Source of the DNA: Adiantum capillus-veneris
Lineage: Eukaryota > Streptophyta > Polypodiopsida > Polypodiales > Pteridaceae
DNA length: 64,000 nt
Assembly (NCBI GenBank): GCA_014529385.2
Contig: CM043963.1
Span: forward strand, 65,463,395 to 65,527,394
Direction: 5' to 3'
A model generated the notes under the pieces. That model saw only the letters and a program-made list of their open reading frames with translations. It ran no database searches and was not told the origin of the DNA. This document shows, one piece after another, positions 41,851 through 53,950 of the stretch (position 1 is its first letter; every line of letters starts with the position of its first letter). Both the position numbers and the translations under genes were made by a program.

Positions 41851-44051
41851 TTCCAAATTATTATCCTTTTGAAACCGTCTTGTGTAACTGGCCCATATCA
41901 GTCATAGTGTATATACTCCATTTAAAACTCACTTGGGTATGATAATGAGTTATCAAAACTAAGATGTACCCAAAAGAGTACCTCTTTTCGTGACTTTTCA
42001 TGAAAATAACTAGCTGACGTCCTTGACTTGTTATCAATGTTCATCAGTAAACAACTCCACCGTAATCGGTGTTCAATTTTGAGAACCTGATTTAAACATA
42101 AAGAGACTAAACATAGTCTCACAACATGCTTTGCTTCATGGTAAGAAAATGCCAACTAGAGAGATAACCTTCCTAATTGGATTGCTTGGTGCTAACGTAC
42201 GCGCTTAGCATATCCTTTAGCACAAGATTAACACTTGTCAACTACCTATTCTTTCTAGATAACTGACAAAACTAAGGTGTGTTTTCCACTATTTATAGAC
42301 AGTCCTCCAAAATGACTGGTAAATATGATCATAATTCCTTGTATTATTCTTGATTAATCAATCATTTTAGGAACAACCATCTTGGTTAACTGTAGTGAGT
42401 TGATCTCAAAGCACCCAAATTGAGCCATGAACTCTATTGATGATTGATAGATCTACAATTAATCTAATAGAGATAGTACACATAGAGTGAGAAATTCTTT
42501 AGAAGCTATGAATGTCATGAATGTGCATGTTGCTCCAAATCAGCCTTTGCAAAACACTAGAGCCCATAACACCTAGTGTGCATGCATTTATCCAAAACAT
42601 ATCCGAACATGTATATACATAACCCGTACTTGCCAATGCTTATGGTTAATGGTATGCTCACGGCTCATGGGAGAAGAACTAAATACTTTCCACATGAAAA
42701 TCTTGCTAGCCTATTTAGACCATAATAGAATGTGAAAATCCATCATGTCTAGGTACCAAATGAACTAGTTCATTAACAGAACATAACTTTTCTACATGTA
42801 TAGACAATCATCCATTGAAGTTGTTTAATAATACTTGTAACCTTATCAAGTTTTACTAAGTATTCGACAATTTTTGGCCGCTGAAAGTGTTCCTGATTAT
42901 AATGTGCTCAAAATGGTCTAGTGAATGGATTTGACCAGAACCTAAGGACTTTTTTGTGACACACAATTCAAATAATGGGTGCGAGTGTCAGTCCGAAGGA
43001 CTCATATTCTCCACATGAATATAAGGATGTCGAAAAAAAATGGCATCCATCAAGTATGAGAGTTACTTGTGTGTGGAGTTAACTATTAACACTCACTGAC
43101 ATGAGTGAGAGGGACCCTTGTAAACATCGCCCCACACTTGGCCAAACCGAACTCCGTGAGTTCCTAGACCATGTTTCTCCTCTTGTGATAACATGTGCCA
43201 AATAGAAACCCAACAAGTAGGTCCATAACTGCAAAAATGTATTTCAGATACTATGGCCCATAATAGTTTGCTCCTACATTACCTTGTCATGTCTCTGAAG
43301 AGCAAAATGGATGAAATCATTCAAGCTAACACATCCTACTTAGAAAATGCAAGCAAAGCATATTCAAAAATAGAATAAACCAAATCATATGCGTACCTGA
43401 AGGGTGAACATAGCGTGTACTTATCCATAGTCAAATGCACATGACCAGATCTCCCACCTGAAAAGACGTAGTAACACTAATTGAAAGATTAGTGAAAATC
43501 AAGCAGTAATGCATTGGTAACCATGGGTGTTGCCTTTGCAATCCAAACCCCTTGGTAAGACTCTGCATGGAAACTGCTCAAACTAGCAGCCAACGGTGAC
43601 CAACATAGTCTATGGGTCTAATAGTGGTTGAAATCAACTTTGGAAGTTGAACTTGTTCACTATCCCTTGGCAGATTGCTTACCTCTTTCCTTAAAAGTAC
43701 AATTGTGATGAGATCAAATGGGGATCATCAACACCTATGGAGTGATTGTATGTTAGCTAGGTCATACCCCTAAAAATATCACTCCTAGAGAAATAATCAT
43801 TGCTAGAACTAAGCAATATCTCTTCTCAAGCTAGAATCTGAATCTCAAAATAATCATATATGTCCACGGACAAGAGATAACATCCCGAAGAAAGTAGTTA
43901 GATTAGACTTTTTTGGATTTGCAACAAGAGATTACCTATTGGGAGGCTCTCTGAATCTATTCGTGTCATAAAATATAATATCTAACTTTACCAAATGATT
44001 TTCTCATATTAAACTGATCATTTAATGGGAAGATAAAAGAGGAACAAGAGT
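41851..44051. other. Probable E1 interior or E2 LTR start, no readable gene
   Basis: 2.2 kb without a recognisable frame on either strand. It lies between the E1 pol end and the first position where E2's two LTR copies align. The left limit of the E2 LTR may lie inside this stretch. Confidence 0.35.
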
Positions 44052-44823
44052 TAGGATATAGATATGTGCTTCTAGACCTCTCTCAACAAGGGACCAAAAG
44101 GAAAAATTGTTGCATCTCAATAGGGGTCCAAAAGGAGACGGTCTATCAAAGAGTAATGTGCAATAAGTGCTTCTAGATTTACCTCATCAAAAGAGACTAA
44201 GAGGATAGATGGTTACATCTCAACAACGGTCCAAAAGGAGGTAGTCTATCAAAGAGCAATGTGCATCTAATGGAGCTTAAAAGACCTTAGGGTGAGATTC
44301 ATTAAAGACCTCCAAAATTTAGTGTTAAAAAGTCCTTCGACCGTAGGCAAGTTAGGACTGACCTTGAGGTGGGAATCCTACCCAAGCATGAGGTGCTTGT
44401 CAGCTTGCTAACTAAAGTGCTTAAATTATTTGTGGGAACCTTGCCCAAGCTTGAGGTGATTCTCATGCTTAAATGACTAAGGTTCTTGAAGTGTTCAATT
44501 CAAAGATAAACTCTCAAGAGGCATAAATGTTCTACATGCTTAATTGACTAAGTTCTTGACGTGTTCAATTCAAACCAACTGACTTAAGAAGCATAAAAGA
44601 CACATGTCAAACTCCTCCACATGTGGCCCTCATGATGTGCTTGAATCCTATTGGATAGGCTTTAAAGGGGTCCAATGAGAATTTAGATGCATAAAAATAA
44701 ATAATTAAGTTCTTTCTTTCAAAGAGGAAAAAGAGGACACATGTCCAAATGATACAATTAAATAATACAAGAGAGAGAGAGAGGGGGGGGTGGACCAAGC
44801 TGGAGGGGGGGGGGGTATACTCT

Positions 44824-44868
<45 letters not shown>

Positions 44869-45544
44869 TGTGAAGTGCAAAGGGAAAGAGCTCTATATCC
44901 TTCTCCAAGCTTACTGAGAAGTTGAGAGCTTACACCAACACTCTTGGCTATGGAATGCAAATCCAACCAAGAGCCATGCTTCAATGCTTAAGCTTGCCAT
45001 CTTCTTCATCTTCATTACTGTGCTATTATGCTATGTTAAGCAAGAAGAGTGATGATAAGTGAGGAACTATTTCTTTCTCCTATGAATGATTCTTCTTCCT
45101 CTTCCCTACCCTCATTCCCCGCTAGCTCTCTCCACCTTCGAAGGTGTTTGAGGCCTTGGGACTGAGGCTTGGTTAATTCTTTTTGCAAAGTTTATGATAT
45201 GCTCGTGATGCATGAAGCTTTCCATCTTCATAGCGTCACCAAGGTCACAAGGAACACAAAGATATTATTGTACCAAGTCTCTCTTGATGGGAGAATCTAT
45301 AATACAAAAGCCTTTTGGAGGGGGGACCGGCTCCAAGTAAATCTGGTCCTCAACCATTGTTATGTTCTCTAATACTCTCTCTCATTCAAAAGTATTGTTC
45401 ATGCCAAGTTAATTAAGTACCATGTTCATGTTGCTACCATCAATTAAGTTCACCCTCTATGTTCTCAAAGTAATCTCACAAAAACGCTCCCTCTAATTCT
45501 CTTAATTCCACTATTCTCAAAGTTCATAGGCCATTTCCATTACA
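44052..45544 (+). repeat. E2 5' LTR (copy A), left limit uncertain
   Basis: Aligns with copy B from TAGGATATAGATATG onward and ends TTCCATTACA before the primer site. It includes GA/G and CT tracts at 44770-44866. At 44640-44644 it holds a single GTGCT, the unoccupied site into which Copia-2 inserted in copy B. It may extend left of 44052. Confidence 0.7.
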
Positions 45545-45557
45545 TTGGTATCAGAGC
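45545..45557 (+). promoter_or_regulatory. E2 primer binding site, initiator tRNA-Met type
   Basis: TTGGTATCAGAGC follows the LTR end CATTACA directly. Confidence 0.85.
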
Positions 45558-45678
45558 ATTTGGTTTCTCTTTTCTTGCGTAAGAAGAGAGGTCCTTAAGT
45601 AGCCTATTAATGGTTGATTTCGTTCATTATATTAGGGTAAGTGGGACAGGGATCTATTATCGGTTTTCTTGAGACTAT

Positions 45679-46186
45679 GTGGGATATGGTGCACACCTCG
45701 AGAATTTTGGTCTTAATAATGGGGTCTTTTTAGACTTGCCTACGGCTTTACCATTATTGAAACATAAGAAGTTCGAAAGGAGCTATCCCTCAGCAACCTT
45801 CTATGTTAGACCCACCCCACTACTCTCTATCATTAACCAATTTGAGCCGTGGTATATATACTTAAGTGCTTATTTTCAAAGTCTAAGAGGAGTAGCAACT
45901 AAGGTTTTGAATTGCCAAACAATACACTAAGTACACACATAAGGATAATTAGCAAGGCTGTCAATAACCAAGAGAGTAGAATGAACATTGATAACTTTGA
46001 TTTTGCACATGAAGGTGCTAATGATGATTCCCCAAAATTCGTGCTTATGGGATGTCCCTTCCTCTCCAATAGGAGAGAGAGTTTAGGAGGCCTCTTGATT
46101 AGACTCCCAAAAGAAGACTCTCTCCCATAAGAGAGGAGGAAAACAAAAAACGAGAATTAAGCAAATCCCTAAGTTCCTCTGAAGAT
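45679..46186 (+). other. E2 leader, decayed
   Basis: Short frames only. 46015-46135 contains GGAGAGAGAGTTTAGGAGG-like purine-rich sequence but no conserved protein. Confidence 0.3.
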
Positions 46187-46636
46187 GTGGCTCTACGAAG
46201 GCGACAGTCTAGACTGTCGCCAACTTCTCCTAAGAGCAAATGGTCAACCCATAGTCCTTCTCCTCGTCATTCCAAAAGGGAAGAGAGGAAACAAAGGAAG
46301 AAAAAGGCAAGAAAGAGGTCACCCTCTTCTCCTTCTTCTTCACCTTCCTCCTATTCTGACGAAAGCAACAACTATTCTCCTAGAGAATACAAGAGAAGAG
46401 GACATCACAAAACTTACCCTACATGGCTAAGGTCCCAAAAGCTCAAGAAATTCAAAGAGGGAGGAAAGAGTATCTCTTTTCTGACCTATGATGACACCTT
46501 TGGTGCCACCAACAAAGTATTGGCCTTCATCCAACAATTTTATGTGGCCTTTGGAGATGAGGGCTTCATGGAGTCCTCCAAGATACACCATGTAGCCTAT
46601 GCACTTTTAAAAATTTTCTCGTCAATGATGGGCTAG
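46187..46636 (+). pseudogene. E2 gag, N-terminal part
   Basis: 149 codons. An Arg/Ser-rich region (KREERKQRKKKARKRSPSS) is followed by a capsid-like KFKEGGKSISFLTYDDTFG and VLAFIQQFYVAFGDEGFMES. The frame is lost at 46636. In Gag families of this kind the basic region binds RNA and the second part begins the capsid. Confidence 0.55.
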
Positions 46637-46656
46637 CCTTTATGGCAACGGCGAAG

Positions 46657-47115
46657 CCCCAAAGACATGAAAAATTATAAAAGTTTTCATAATGAAGCAA
46701 TTCCTTGCAAGCAATGCCATGGACAAAGTGCTCACCGATGGTAAAGCTTGAAGCTTTTCTTCAACGACTCTATCCACAAATATGTAGACAAGTTTTGGGA
46801 TTTACATCTCAAAGCTAAATTCTTTCAAAGGATAGACTTCGCCGAACAAAAGAAACAATTTTGTGCGGTATTACCTGAAGAAATGGCCCAAAGACATGAA
46901 AAATTATAAAAGTTTTCATAATGAAGCAATTCCTTGCAAGCAATGCCATGGACAAAGTGCTCACCGATGGTAAAGCTTGAAGCTTTTCTTCAACGAGTCT
47001 ATCCACAAATATGTAGACAAGTTTTGGGATTTACATCTCAAAGCTACAGTCTTTCAAAGGATAGACTTCGCCAAACAAAAGAAACAATTTTGTGCAGTAT
47101 TACCTAAAGAAATGG
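46657..47115 (+). repeat. 229-bp tandem duplication inside E2 gag
   Basis: CCCAAAGACATGAAAA begins at 46658 and 46887. The two copies differ at only a few bases over 229 bp. Each encodes the gag segment with IHKYVDKFWDLHLKA and QKKQFCAVLPEEM (plus strand, frame broken by TGA in TGGTAAAGCTTGA). Confidence 0.85.
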
Positions 47116-47540
47116 CCAAGTATGTCAACTCACAATAGCCTAGCACTATCATCGAAGTCATCCACCACACGATGGTTGCTTCAAGAATCAATTTCCAACA
47201 AGGGGCGAGAAGAAATTTCAAGCCCATGGGAAACAAGGATCGAAATGAATCTAAAGGGAAGAGCAATGCTCAAAACTCTTCCCAAGGCAACACCAACACC
47301 AACAACAACAAGGCCAAGAACAAAGGAGCTTACAAAGGTAAAAATAAGCTCTCTCCCGAAGAATTAGAGGCCTTTCATAAAGACCATAAATGCTTTAAAT
47401 GTGAAGAGCAAGGACATGGTTATCATTCTTGCCCCAAAAGAAATGTAGCAATGACACTCCTAGAGCTTCCATGGTTGAAGCTCCAAAAGAGGATACTCAT
47501 TACAACTGCTCATCCCTCTCCTATGCTTGGGGAAAAGTAA
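47116..47540 (+). pseudogene. E2 gag nucleocapsid with zinc knuckle
   Basis: MVASRINFQQGARRNFKP, then an N/K/G-rich linker, then CFKCEEQGHGYHSC, a canonical C-x2-C-x4-H-x4-C knuckle near 47396-47437. The frame changes just after it toward the protease. Confidence 0.7.
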
Positions 47541-47955
47541 GGGAGCATGATTCCCTTATTCTCTTTGACCCTCGCTCTACTCACAACTTCATATCAACAG
47601 AGTTGGCCACTAAGTTGGGCATTCAAGCTTTTGAGATGTGAGATATCGTAATTACTGATGCAGCTTTCAAGGGATAGCAAGCCTCCGTTACTCCCTTGAT
47701 TGGGAAGTTGTTGCTTCCTGTTCAAAGCTATGTTGACAAAGAAGACTTTTTAATCTCTCCTCTCCAACATGAGGATGTTATCCTAGGGGCACCATAGCTC
47801 AACCGCATAGCTGCCAACATGAAGTTCCCTGAAAGGAGAATGTACTTCACCTACAGAAAAAAGAGCATGAACATAGATGCTAACAAGTCGGGGTACACCA
47901 TATCCCTGGTAAATCCGCTTGATTTTGATAAGTCAATGAAAAGCTCAATTTTTTA
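47429..47955 (+). pseudogene. E2 retropepsin domain
   Basis: LILFDPRSTHNFISTELATK matches the RVP_2-type active site (FD-S/T-G-ATHNFIS) with D-P-R in place of D-S-G. Downstream in the same frame come SVTPLIGKLLLP, EDFLISPLQHEDVILGAP and then a stop where Trp is usual. Stops at 47639, near 47676 and near 47798 break it. The clear ILG segment supports the assignment. Confidence 0.65.
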
Positions 47956-48083
47956 GTATATGATTTTTGTTAGAAAATTTGTAAATGATTCTAATGTTTT
48001 CACAAGTAGCAGTAAAGGGAATCAAGAGGAATAGAGTTGTCTAATTTCCTAAATGGATTCCAAGATATTTTCATTGATGTAGA

Positions 48084-48592
48084 TAGGATATAGATATGTG
48101 CTTCTAGACCTATCTCAACAGGGGACCAAAAGGAGAAATGGTTGCATCTCAATAGGGGTCCAAAAGGAGACGGTCTACCAAAGAGAAATGTGCAATAAGT
48201 ACTTCTAGATTTACCTCAGCAAAAGGGACCAAGAGGAGAGATGGTTACATCTCAACAGGGGTCCAAAAGGAGGTAATCTAACAAAGAGCAACATGAATCT
48301 AATGGAGCTTAAAAGACCTTAGGGTGAGCTTCATTAAAGACCTCCAAAAGTTAGTGTTAAAAAGTCTTTTGACCTTAGGCAAGCTAGGGCTGACCTTGAG
48401 GTGGGAATCCTACCCAAGCATGAGGTGCTTGTCGGCTTGCTTACTAAAGTGCTTAAATTATTTGTGGGGACCTTTCAACGGTTTCCATTCTTAATTGACT
48501 AAGTGCTTGCAGTGTTCAATTCAAACCAAATGACTTAAGAAGCATAAAAGACACATGTCAAAATCATCCACATGTGGCCCTCATGATGTGCT
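48084..48592 (+). repeat. E2 3' LTR (copy B), left part
   Basis: Aligns with 44052-44644 apart from an ~80-bp deletion or difference around 48470-48500. Ends with GTGCT (48588-48592), the left TSD of Copia-2. Confidence 0.8.
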
Positions 48593-48819
48593 TGTTGGAA
48601 TTAAGGTTGCAGAGAAACACACACAGCTTGAAGAAGACGAAGGAAGCTCAAGGCACACAATAGAGAGTGTGTTACTTAGTGTGCAATGGAAAGATAGATA
48701 GCCCTAGAGTGATGGGCGTATATACAATGCACGGGGGAAAAAAACTCCTAAAGAGGGAAAAAATGCACCGGCGGTCCTAGTGTGTTCACACACATCACTA
48801 CCACGTGTATATGGTAACA
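48593..48819 (-). repeat. 3' LTR of Copia-2
   Basis: Plus-strand view TGTTGGAATT to ATGGTAACA. Adjacent to the purine tract at 48820. Confidence 0.95.
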
Positions 48820-48834
48820 AATCCCCCCTGGAGT
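48820..48834 (-). promoter_or_regulatory. Polypurine tract of Copia-2
   Basis: Minus strand CTCCAGGGGGGATT ends directly at the LTR. Confidence 0.75.
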
Positions 48835-48899
48835 GATGCGGTGAACGAGAGCTGGCACATGGAACATGAGTAAAGGGAAGTGCCATGCCCTGAGGACAG

Positions 48900-50359
48900 A
48901 ATCAGTCCACAAACGGGAGTAAGCCCAAAGCTTTGCGGAAAGCTTCAAGCTTCTCACGAGACAATGCCTTTGTGAAAAGATCTGCAAGGTTGTCCTATGT
49001 TGGCACATAAGCCAAATTGATCTCTCCTGCTGAGAGCCTCTCCCTGACATAGTGGTAATGCACCTCAATGTGCTTTGTGCGAGCATAAAAAACTGAGTTC
49101 CTCGCAACTGCCAATGCGCTCTGACTGTCAATGTAGATAGTGTTGGCAGTGTCCTGTCCAACACCCAAATCAGCCATAAGGCGTCTGAGCCATACACACT
49201 CAACCGTAGCTGTGAAGACTGCCCTGTACTCAACCTCACAACTCGAAGTGTCCACAGTAGGTTGCTTCTTGCTCAACCATGATATACATGAACTGCCAAG
49301 CATGAAACAAAAACCACTTGTGGACACTCGCGTGTCAAAACAACCAGCCCAATCTGAGTCCGAAAAAGCATGTAAGTCTGGCGGCAATGATCCTCCCTTG
49401 GGATAAAACAAGCCAGGATGTGAAGTGCCACTAAGGTAGCAAAAAATCCTCTTGACAGCCTGCCAATGCTTAGACCCTAGGCTATGCATAAATCTGCTGA
49501 CCTGTGAGACTACAAACTGAATATCCGGCCTCGTGCTGCATACATAAATGAGGCAGCCAACAGCAGTTTGGTAAAGAGTCACATCAGCAGGATCACCAGC
49601 ATCATGTAGACTCAACTTCAAACCTGTTTCCATGGGAGTGGCAATAGGTTTGCAATCCTCAAGTCCAAACTTACATAGCAATGTCTCTATGTAACTTTTC
49701 TGACACAAGGCAATACCACCATCACACTGCTTAAACTGTATACCCAAATAATGATGCAACAGCCCCAAATCTTTCATCTTGAAAGTAGCATTCAAATCAG
49801 CCTTAAATTCAGCAATGTGTCTCTCATTTGGTCCAGTGATCAGCAAATCATCAACATAAAGAACCACAATGAGAAGTACATCACCCTCACGCTTTACATA
49901 CAATGTGCTTTCTGTTGGACTGTTACGAAAGCCTTGTTTGACCAAATGAGTGTTAGCTTTCTCATACCAAGCACGAGGAGATTGCTTCAACCCATACAAA
50001 GCCTTCTTACATCTGCACACTTTGTCCTCTTGTCCTTTTATGGCAAAACCGCAAGGCTGCGTTACATAAACTTCCTCAAATATGTCACCATTCAAGAAAG
50101 CAGTAACAATGTCTGATTGATGTACATCCCAACCAAAATGAGCTGCCAATGCACATAGAAAATGTACAGTAGTCATACGACAAGTGGGAGCAAAAGTCTC
50201 TTCATAATCTATGCCTTTTTGCTGTGCATAACCCTTTGCAACAAGTCGAGCCTTATGGCAATCGATCTCACCATCCGGTTTGCGTTTCAACTTGTAAACC
50301 CACTTCGTACCAATGGCCTTTTTTGCCAGGAGGCAAATCACATAAAGTCCATGTGTCAT
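48900..50359 (-). CDS. Copia-2 reverse transcriptase and RNase H
   Basis: The 454-codon frame 50359-48995 contains [52 protein letters not shown] and LYVDDLLITGPN with intact YVDD, then LLHHYLGIQF. The RNase H part has AFSDSDWAG, SCISWLSKKQPTVDTSSCE, YIDSQSALAVARNS and HYHYVRERL. It is cut by TAG at 48995-48997 (AAG Lys in Copia-1, context YVPT-stop-DNL), and DNLADLFTKALSREK continues just after. RT and RNase H copy the RNA in the particle. Confidence 0.93.
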
Positions 50360-51300
50360 TCTCTATAAGTGCATCATATTCTGCTTGCATAGCAGCCATC
50401 CAATTTTCTAAATTCTGTGCTTCATCAAAAGATAGAGGCTCCTCAACATCATGTAAACTAGACACAGCCAAAGCATAACAATCTGATGCATAAGATGCAT
50501 GGCGAGAGCCTGAACGAGTACGACTAGACAAAGGTGCATCCAATTTACTGTCACGCAAAGTGTGCACCAGCCATTTTTGCATACCTCTAGCCTGCTCATT
50601 TTCAGCCCTTTCCTCATCAAGTACATCATGTACATCTGCATCAGTAATAGGCTGATCTAAAACATTTTCAGAAACCCCCATAGGCTGTACATTTGCCTCA
50701 TTGGAACTTACATTCGTATTTCCACCACTGAAAAGAGGCAACAAAGTGTCATAAATGTCCTGTGAGCTTACATTATTGTCTCTAGTACATGACAGCAAGG
50801 GCTGAACAGAATCTTCCACAAACACTACATCCCGAGAAACCAGAATACGTTTTGTTTACGGATGATACAACCTATAACCTTTGCTTTCAGCACTATAACC
50901 AACAAAAATACATTTGACAGCCTTATCATCCAATTTTCTACGCTGCACTTGTGGCACCAAAGCATATGCCAAACAGCCAAAAACACGCATATGCTCAATA
51001 GAAGGTTTTCTATCATGCCATGCTTCATATGGAGTAATAGACTACAAATCTTTTGTAGGACACCTGCTAAGTACATAAGTGGCACACATAATGGCCTCAA
51101 GCCAAAAAGAATGCGGCAAAGCTTGACTTTTGACCATACAACGTGCCATTTACGTCAGTGACCTGTTTTTCCTCTCAGCAACACCATTGTGCTGAGGTGT
51201 ATAATGCACTATACATTGGTGTTTTATCCCACGACTAGCCAGAAATGCATTAAATTCATGAGACATATACTCCCCCCCTCGATCGGAACGGAGGGTGCCC
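50268..51300 (-). pseudogene. Copia-2 integrase C-terminal part and linker, broken
   Basis: The frame from 51413 gives LRSDRGGEYMSHEF and YTPQHNGVAERKN, the D-x35-E end of the integrase core. A TAA near 51146, a shift to MRPLCVPLMYLAGV, a stop at YHP near 50858 and another shift at 50360 interrupt it. FVEDSVQPLLSCTRDN and SRTRSGSRHASYASD form the linker to RT. Confidence 0.8.
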
Positions 51301-53184
51301 ATAGTACATTTCGAGACATTTTCCAGCCATAGCCAGAAATTGTTTGAAGCACATAAAAACTTCGGACTTCGCTTTAAGCAGAAATACCCATGCATGCCTG
51401 GAGTAATCATCAATGAAAGTCACGAAGTACAGGTAATTGCCCAAGAACGGAGTTTGCATGGGCCCACAAACATCACTATGCACAAGCTGCAACCTGCATG
51501 TGGCCCGAACTGAACCATCCTTTGGAAATTTAGAACGCTGCATCTTACCCAAAACACAGCCTTCACAAACATGTTTGACAGGTGCTTCAAGAGGCGGCAA
51601 AGAAGCAACCATATCAGATTTCTGCAAACGCAGCAAACTGGCGAGATGACCAAAACGTGCATGCCAAAGTTTTGCATCTGAAATAGCCCTTGAATCTGCA
51701 ACAGCATTTGCAAAATTTTGTCCACACTTGTCATACAAAGTGAGCTTATACAGCCCACGGCACAAAAGGCCAGATGCAACAATTTCATCACCAAAACTGA
51801 GATCATGAACTGTACATCTGTCATCCACAAATTTGACTACAAGTCCAAGTCTAGCAAGTGCGGATACAGACAAGAGATTCTTCTTGATCCCAGGTACATA
51901 AAGTGCATCAACTAGTGTGAAGGAACTGCCATTAGCAGCAGTGAGCACAATCTTTCCAACTCCCTGAACTGGATAAGAGGCGTTGTTGGCACAAGTGACT
52001 GAATTCCCATGAGGGACAGACTCAAGAGAGGTAAACAATTCACGATGTGAGGTAATGTGCTTTGTAACACCACTATCAAAATACCACACATGTGAATCTG
52101 CAGCAACTGACAAGCATGCATCATGGACAGCAGGATTGTAAGTGCACTCTGCGCTAAAATCCCATTCTGCATCAACATCAGCATTACAGTCTCCTTTCAC
52201 AGAAGACTCAACAATGGCTGCATTTGTAGTGGAACCAGCATTTACAGTGGAACCACCCTCTTTCTTCTTAGCCTCTTTGGCCTTCAACTTAGGACACGAC
52301 TTGATCAAGTGATCATTAGCTTTACAATAATGGCAACGCATCTTCTTTTTGCCCTTATCACCAGAATTGCCAAACGAAGTGCTGCTAGCAGAAGCATTAG
52401 AAACAAAATTTTTGCCACTCGCTGCACAACCATAAGAAGTGGCTGCATTACTGTTACCACCCTTTCTTTGAGAAGCAATAAAAGCCTGTTCAACTGCACG
52501 CTGCCTAGTCCTGTTTTTTCTGGAAAGTGACTCTTGCAACAGCAATGTGCATAATGCATCAAACTTGACAACTTCAAGATTTTCTTGGGTCCTAAGTCTC
52601 CAAGTAGTAGCAAAAGTCTGGTAGGAATCTGGTAAGGCATCAAGAACAGTCTCCACAAGGGAACTGTCTGAAATGACTTCACCTGTAGAAATAAGCTGCT
52701 CATTGATATCCTTGACACTAGCAAGGAAAGTGTCCATATCATCTTCCTCATGCATAATCTTCGACTCCAGCTCTTTACGCAGCAAAGCAATTTTAGCCTC
52801 ATTGTGGCTTGCATAAAGACCTGCTAGAATATCCCAAGCCTGTTTTGCAGATTTTGCTAAACGGATGTGAGGAACAATGGTGCGCTTCACAGACAACGCA
52901 ATCAATGCATGAGCCTGCGCATCCTTAACATCCCAACGAGCTTGTTCTGTCGTAGGCAAAACAACTCTAACAGTTGCAATCCTTGCAGCAAGACCTGCAA
53001 CATCCTCAACATCGCCTACATCCTCAAAACCAGGACGTACATCAATGCCCTGCACAATGTTCCAGACACCCTTTGACACAAGAACATGTTGCATCATATA
53101 AGCCCACATAGGGTAGTTGTCCCCATCCAGTCTGTCCTCAGCAGCAAACATCTTGAACACATTTGTGTTGTTGTTGTTAGCCAT
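51256..53184 (-). CDS. Copia-2 gag, protease and integrase N-terminal part
   Basis: ATG at 53184 (MANNNNTNVFKMF) is chosen over the upstream in-frame start because Copia-1 begins at the same point. Gag residues 1-280; zinc knuckle CHYCKANDHLIKSC (~284-297); protease D-S-G at 370-372 in WYFDSGVTKHIT, with V where A is usual; integrase HHCC at H508, H512, C540 and C543; first core Asp about 571 (VHSDVCGP). The frame is lost after FKQFLAMAGK by a one-base shift near 51325, since the correct continuation is in the next frame. Confidence 0.93.
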   Translation of the reverse strand: MANNNNTNVFKMFAAEDRLDGDNYPMWAYMMQHVLVSKGVWNIVQGIDVRPGFEDVGDVEDVAGLAARIATVRVVLPTTEQARWDVKDAQAHALIALSVKRTIVPHIRLAKSAKQAWDILAGLYASHNEAKIALLRKELESKIMHEEDDMDTFLASVKDINEQLISTGEVISDSSLVETVLDALPDSYQTFATTWRLRTQENLEVVKFDALCTLLLQESLSRKNRTRQRAVEQAFIASQRKGGNSNAATSYGCAASGKNFVSNASASSTSFGNSGDKGKKKMRCHYCKANDHLIKSCPKLKAKEAKKKEGGSTVNAGSTTNAAIVESSVKGDCNADVDAEWDFSAECTYNPAVHDACLSVAADSHVWYFDSGVTKHITSHRELFTSLESVPHGNSVTCANNASYPVQGVGKIVLTAANGSSFTLVDALYVPGIKKNLLSVSALARLGLVVKFVDDRCTVHDLSFGDEIVASGLLCRGLYKLTLYDKCGQNFANAVADSRAISDAKLWHARFGHLASLLRLQKSDMVASLPPLEAPVKHVCEGCVLGKMQRSKFPKDGSVRATCRLQLVHSDVCGPMQTPFLGNYLYFVTFIDDYSRHAWVFLLKAKSEVFMCFKQFLAMAGKCLEMYYGHPPFRSRGGVYVS

Positions 53185-53532
53185 GGTAAATGCTACACCT
53201 GATGTGAAAACTACCTGAAAATAGGAGAAACGGAGCGGGAACAACCTGTGCTATATAGCACAAACCGTAGAAGACTATAAGGCACCTGTTATGCGGAAAA
53301 CGTCACTCACAAAAATTCTGCACAAAATGACAAAATAGCCTGTGCAGTACTACCTGTAGTGGAAACGGAGGCCGAAATGAGCCCAAATCAAAATTCTGAG
53401 CAGACCGAGCTCTTTGAGATTGCCCAAAAATTCTGTTGACCTGCGAATGCTTGCCAAAGCTCACTGAAATCGAAGAAAGTGAGCAGGCATGTGCTGGAGC
53501 AGCTGGCGACTAAGCCCGGGAGGACGTGACCT

Positions 53533-53544
53533 GCTCTGATACCA
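53533..53544 (-). promoter_or_regulatory. Primer binding site of Copia-2
   Basis: Minus strand TGGTATCAGAGC begins two bases after the LTR end, the same primer type as Copia-1. Confidence 0.92.
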
Positions 53545-53546
53545 AT

Positions 53547-53773
53547 TGTTGGAATTAGGGTTGCAGAGAAACACACACATCTTGGAGAAGACGAAGGAAG
53601 CTCAAGGCACACAATAGAGAGTGTGTTACTTAGTGTGCAATGGAAAGATAGATAGCCCTAGAGTGATGGGCGTATATACAATGCACGAGGGAAAAAACCT
53701 CCTAAAGAGGGAAAAAATGCCCCGGCGGTCCTAGTGTGTTCACACACATCACTACCACATGTATATGGTAACA
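53547..53773 (-). repeat. 5' LTR of Copia-2
   Basis: Identical in length to the 3' LTR (227 bp), followed by the TSD GTGCT. Minus strand starts TGTTACCATATACATG. Confidence 0.95.
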
Positions 53774-53905
53774 GTGCTTGAATCCTATTGGATAGGATTT
53801 AAAGGGGTCCAATGAGAATTTAGATGCATAAAAATAAATAATTAAGTTCTTTCTCTCACAGAGGAAAAAGGGGACACATGTCCAAATGATATAATTAAAT
53901 AACAC

Positions 53906-53950
<45 letters not shown>

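Larger units (their letters stand above)
48593..53773 (-). mobile_element. Copia-2: complete, fairly young Ty1/Copia element
   Basis: 5181 bp on the minus strand, with 227-bp LTRs at both ends, TSD GTGCT at 48588-48592 and 53774-53778, primer site and purine tract. Coding is much better preserved than in Copia-1: a 643-codon gag-protease-integrase frame and a 454-codon RT-RNase H frame. LTRs differ at about seven of 227 positions by eye. It sits inside copy B of the E2 LTR. Confidence 0.96.

Noticed and set aside
42000-44050. Coding remnants of E1 pol in the 2-kb gap
   Set aside because: Read in all frames by eye without any RT, RNase H or integrase motif; left as unassigned.
44052-44066. 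E2 LTR start fixed at TGTGC (44065)
   Set aside because: Homology between copies A and B extends 13 bp further left, and copy B is joined to pol there by a deletion, so the true LTR start cannot be set from this window.
49140-50478. Plus-strand ORFs inside Copia-2 (49140, 49751, 50162, 50224)
   Set aside because: Antisense shadows of the reverse transcriptase and integrase frames.
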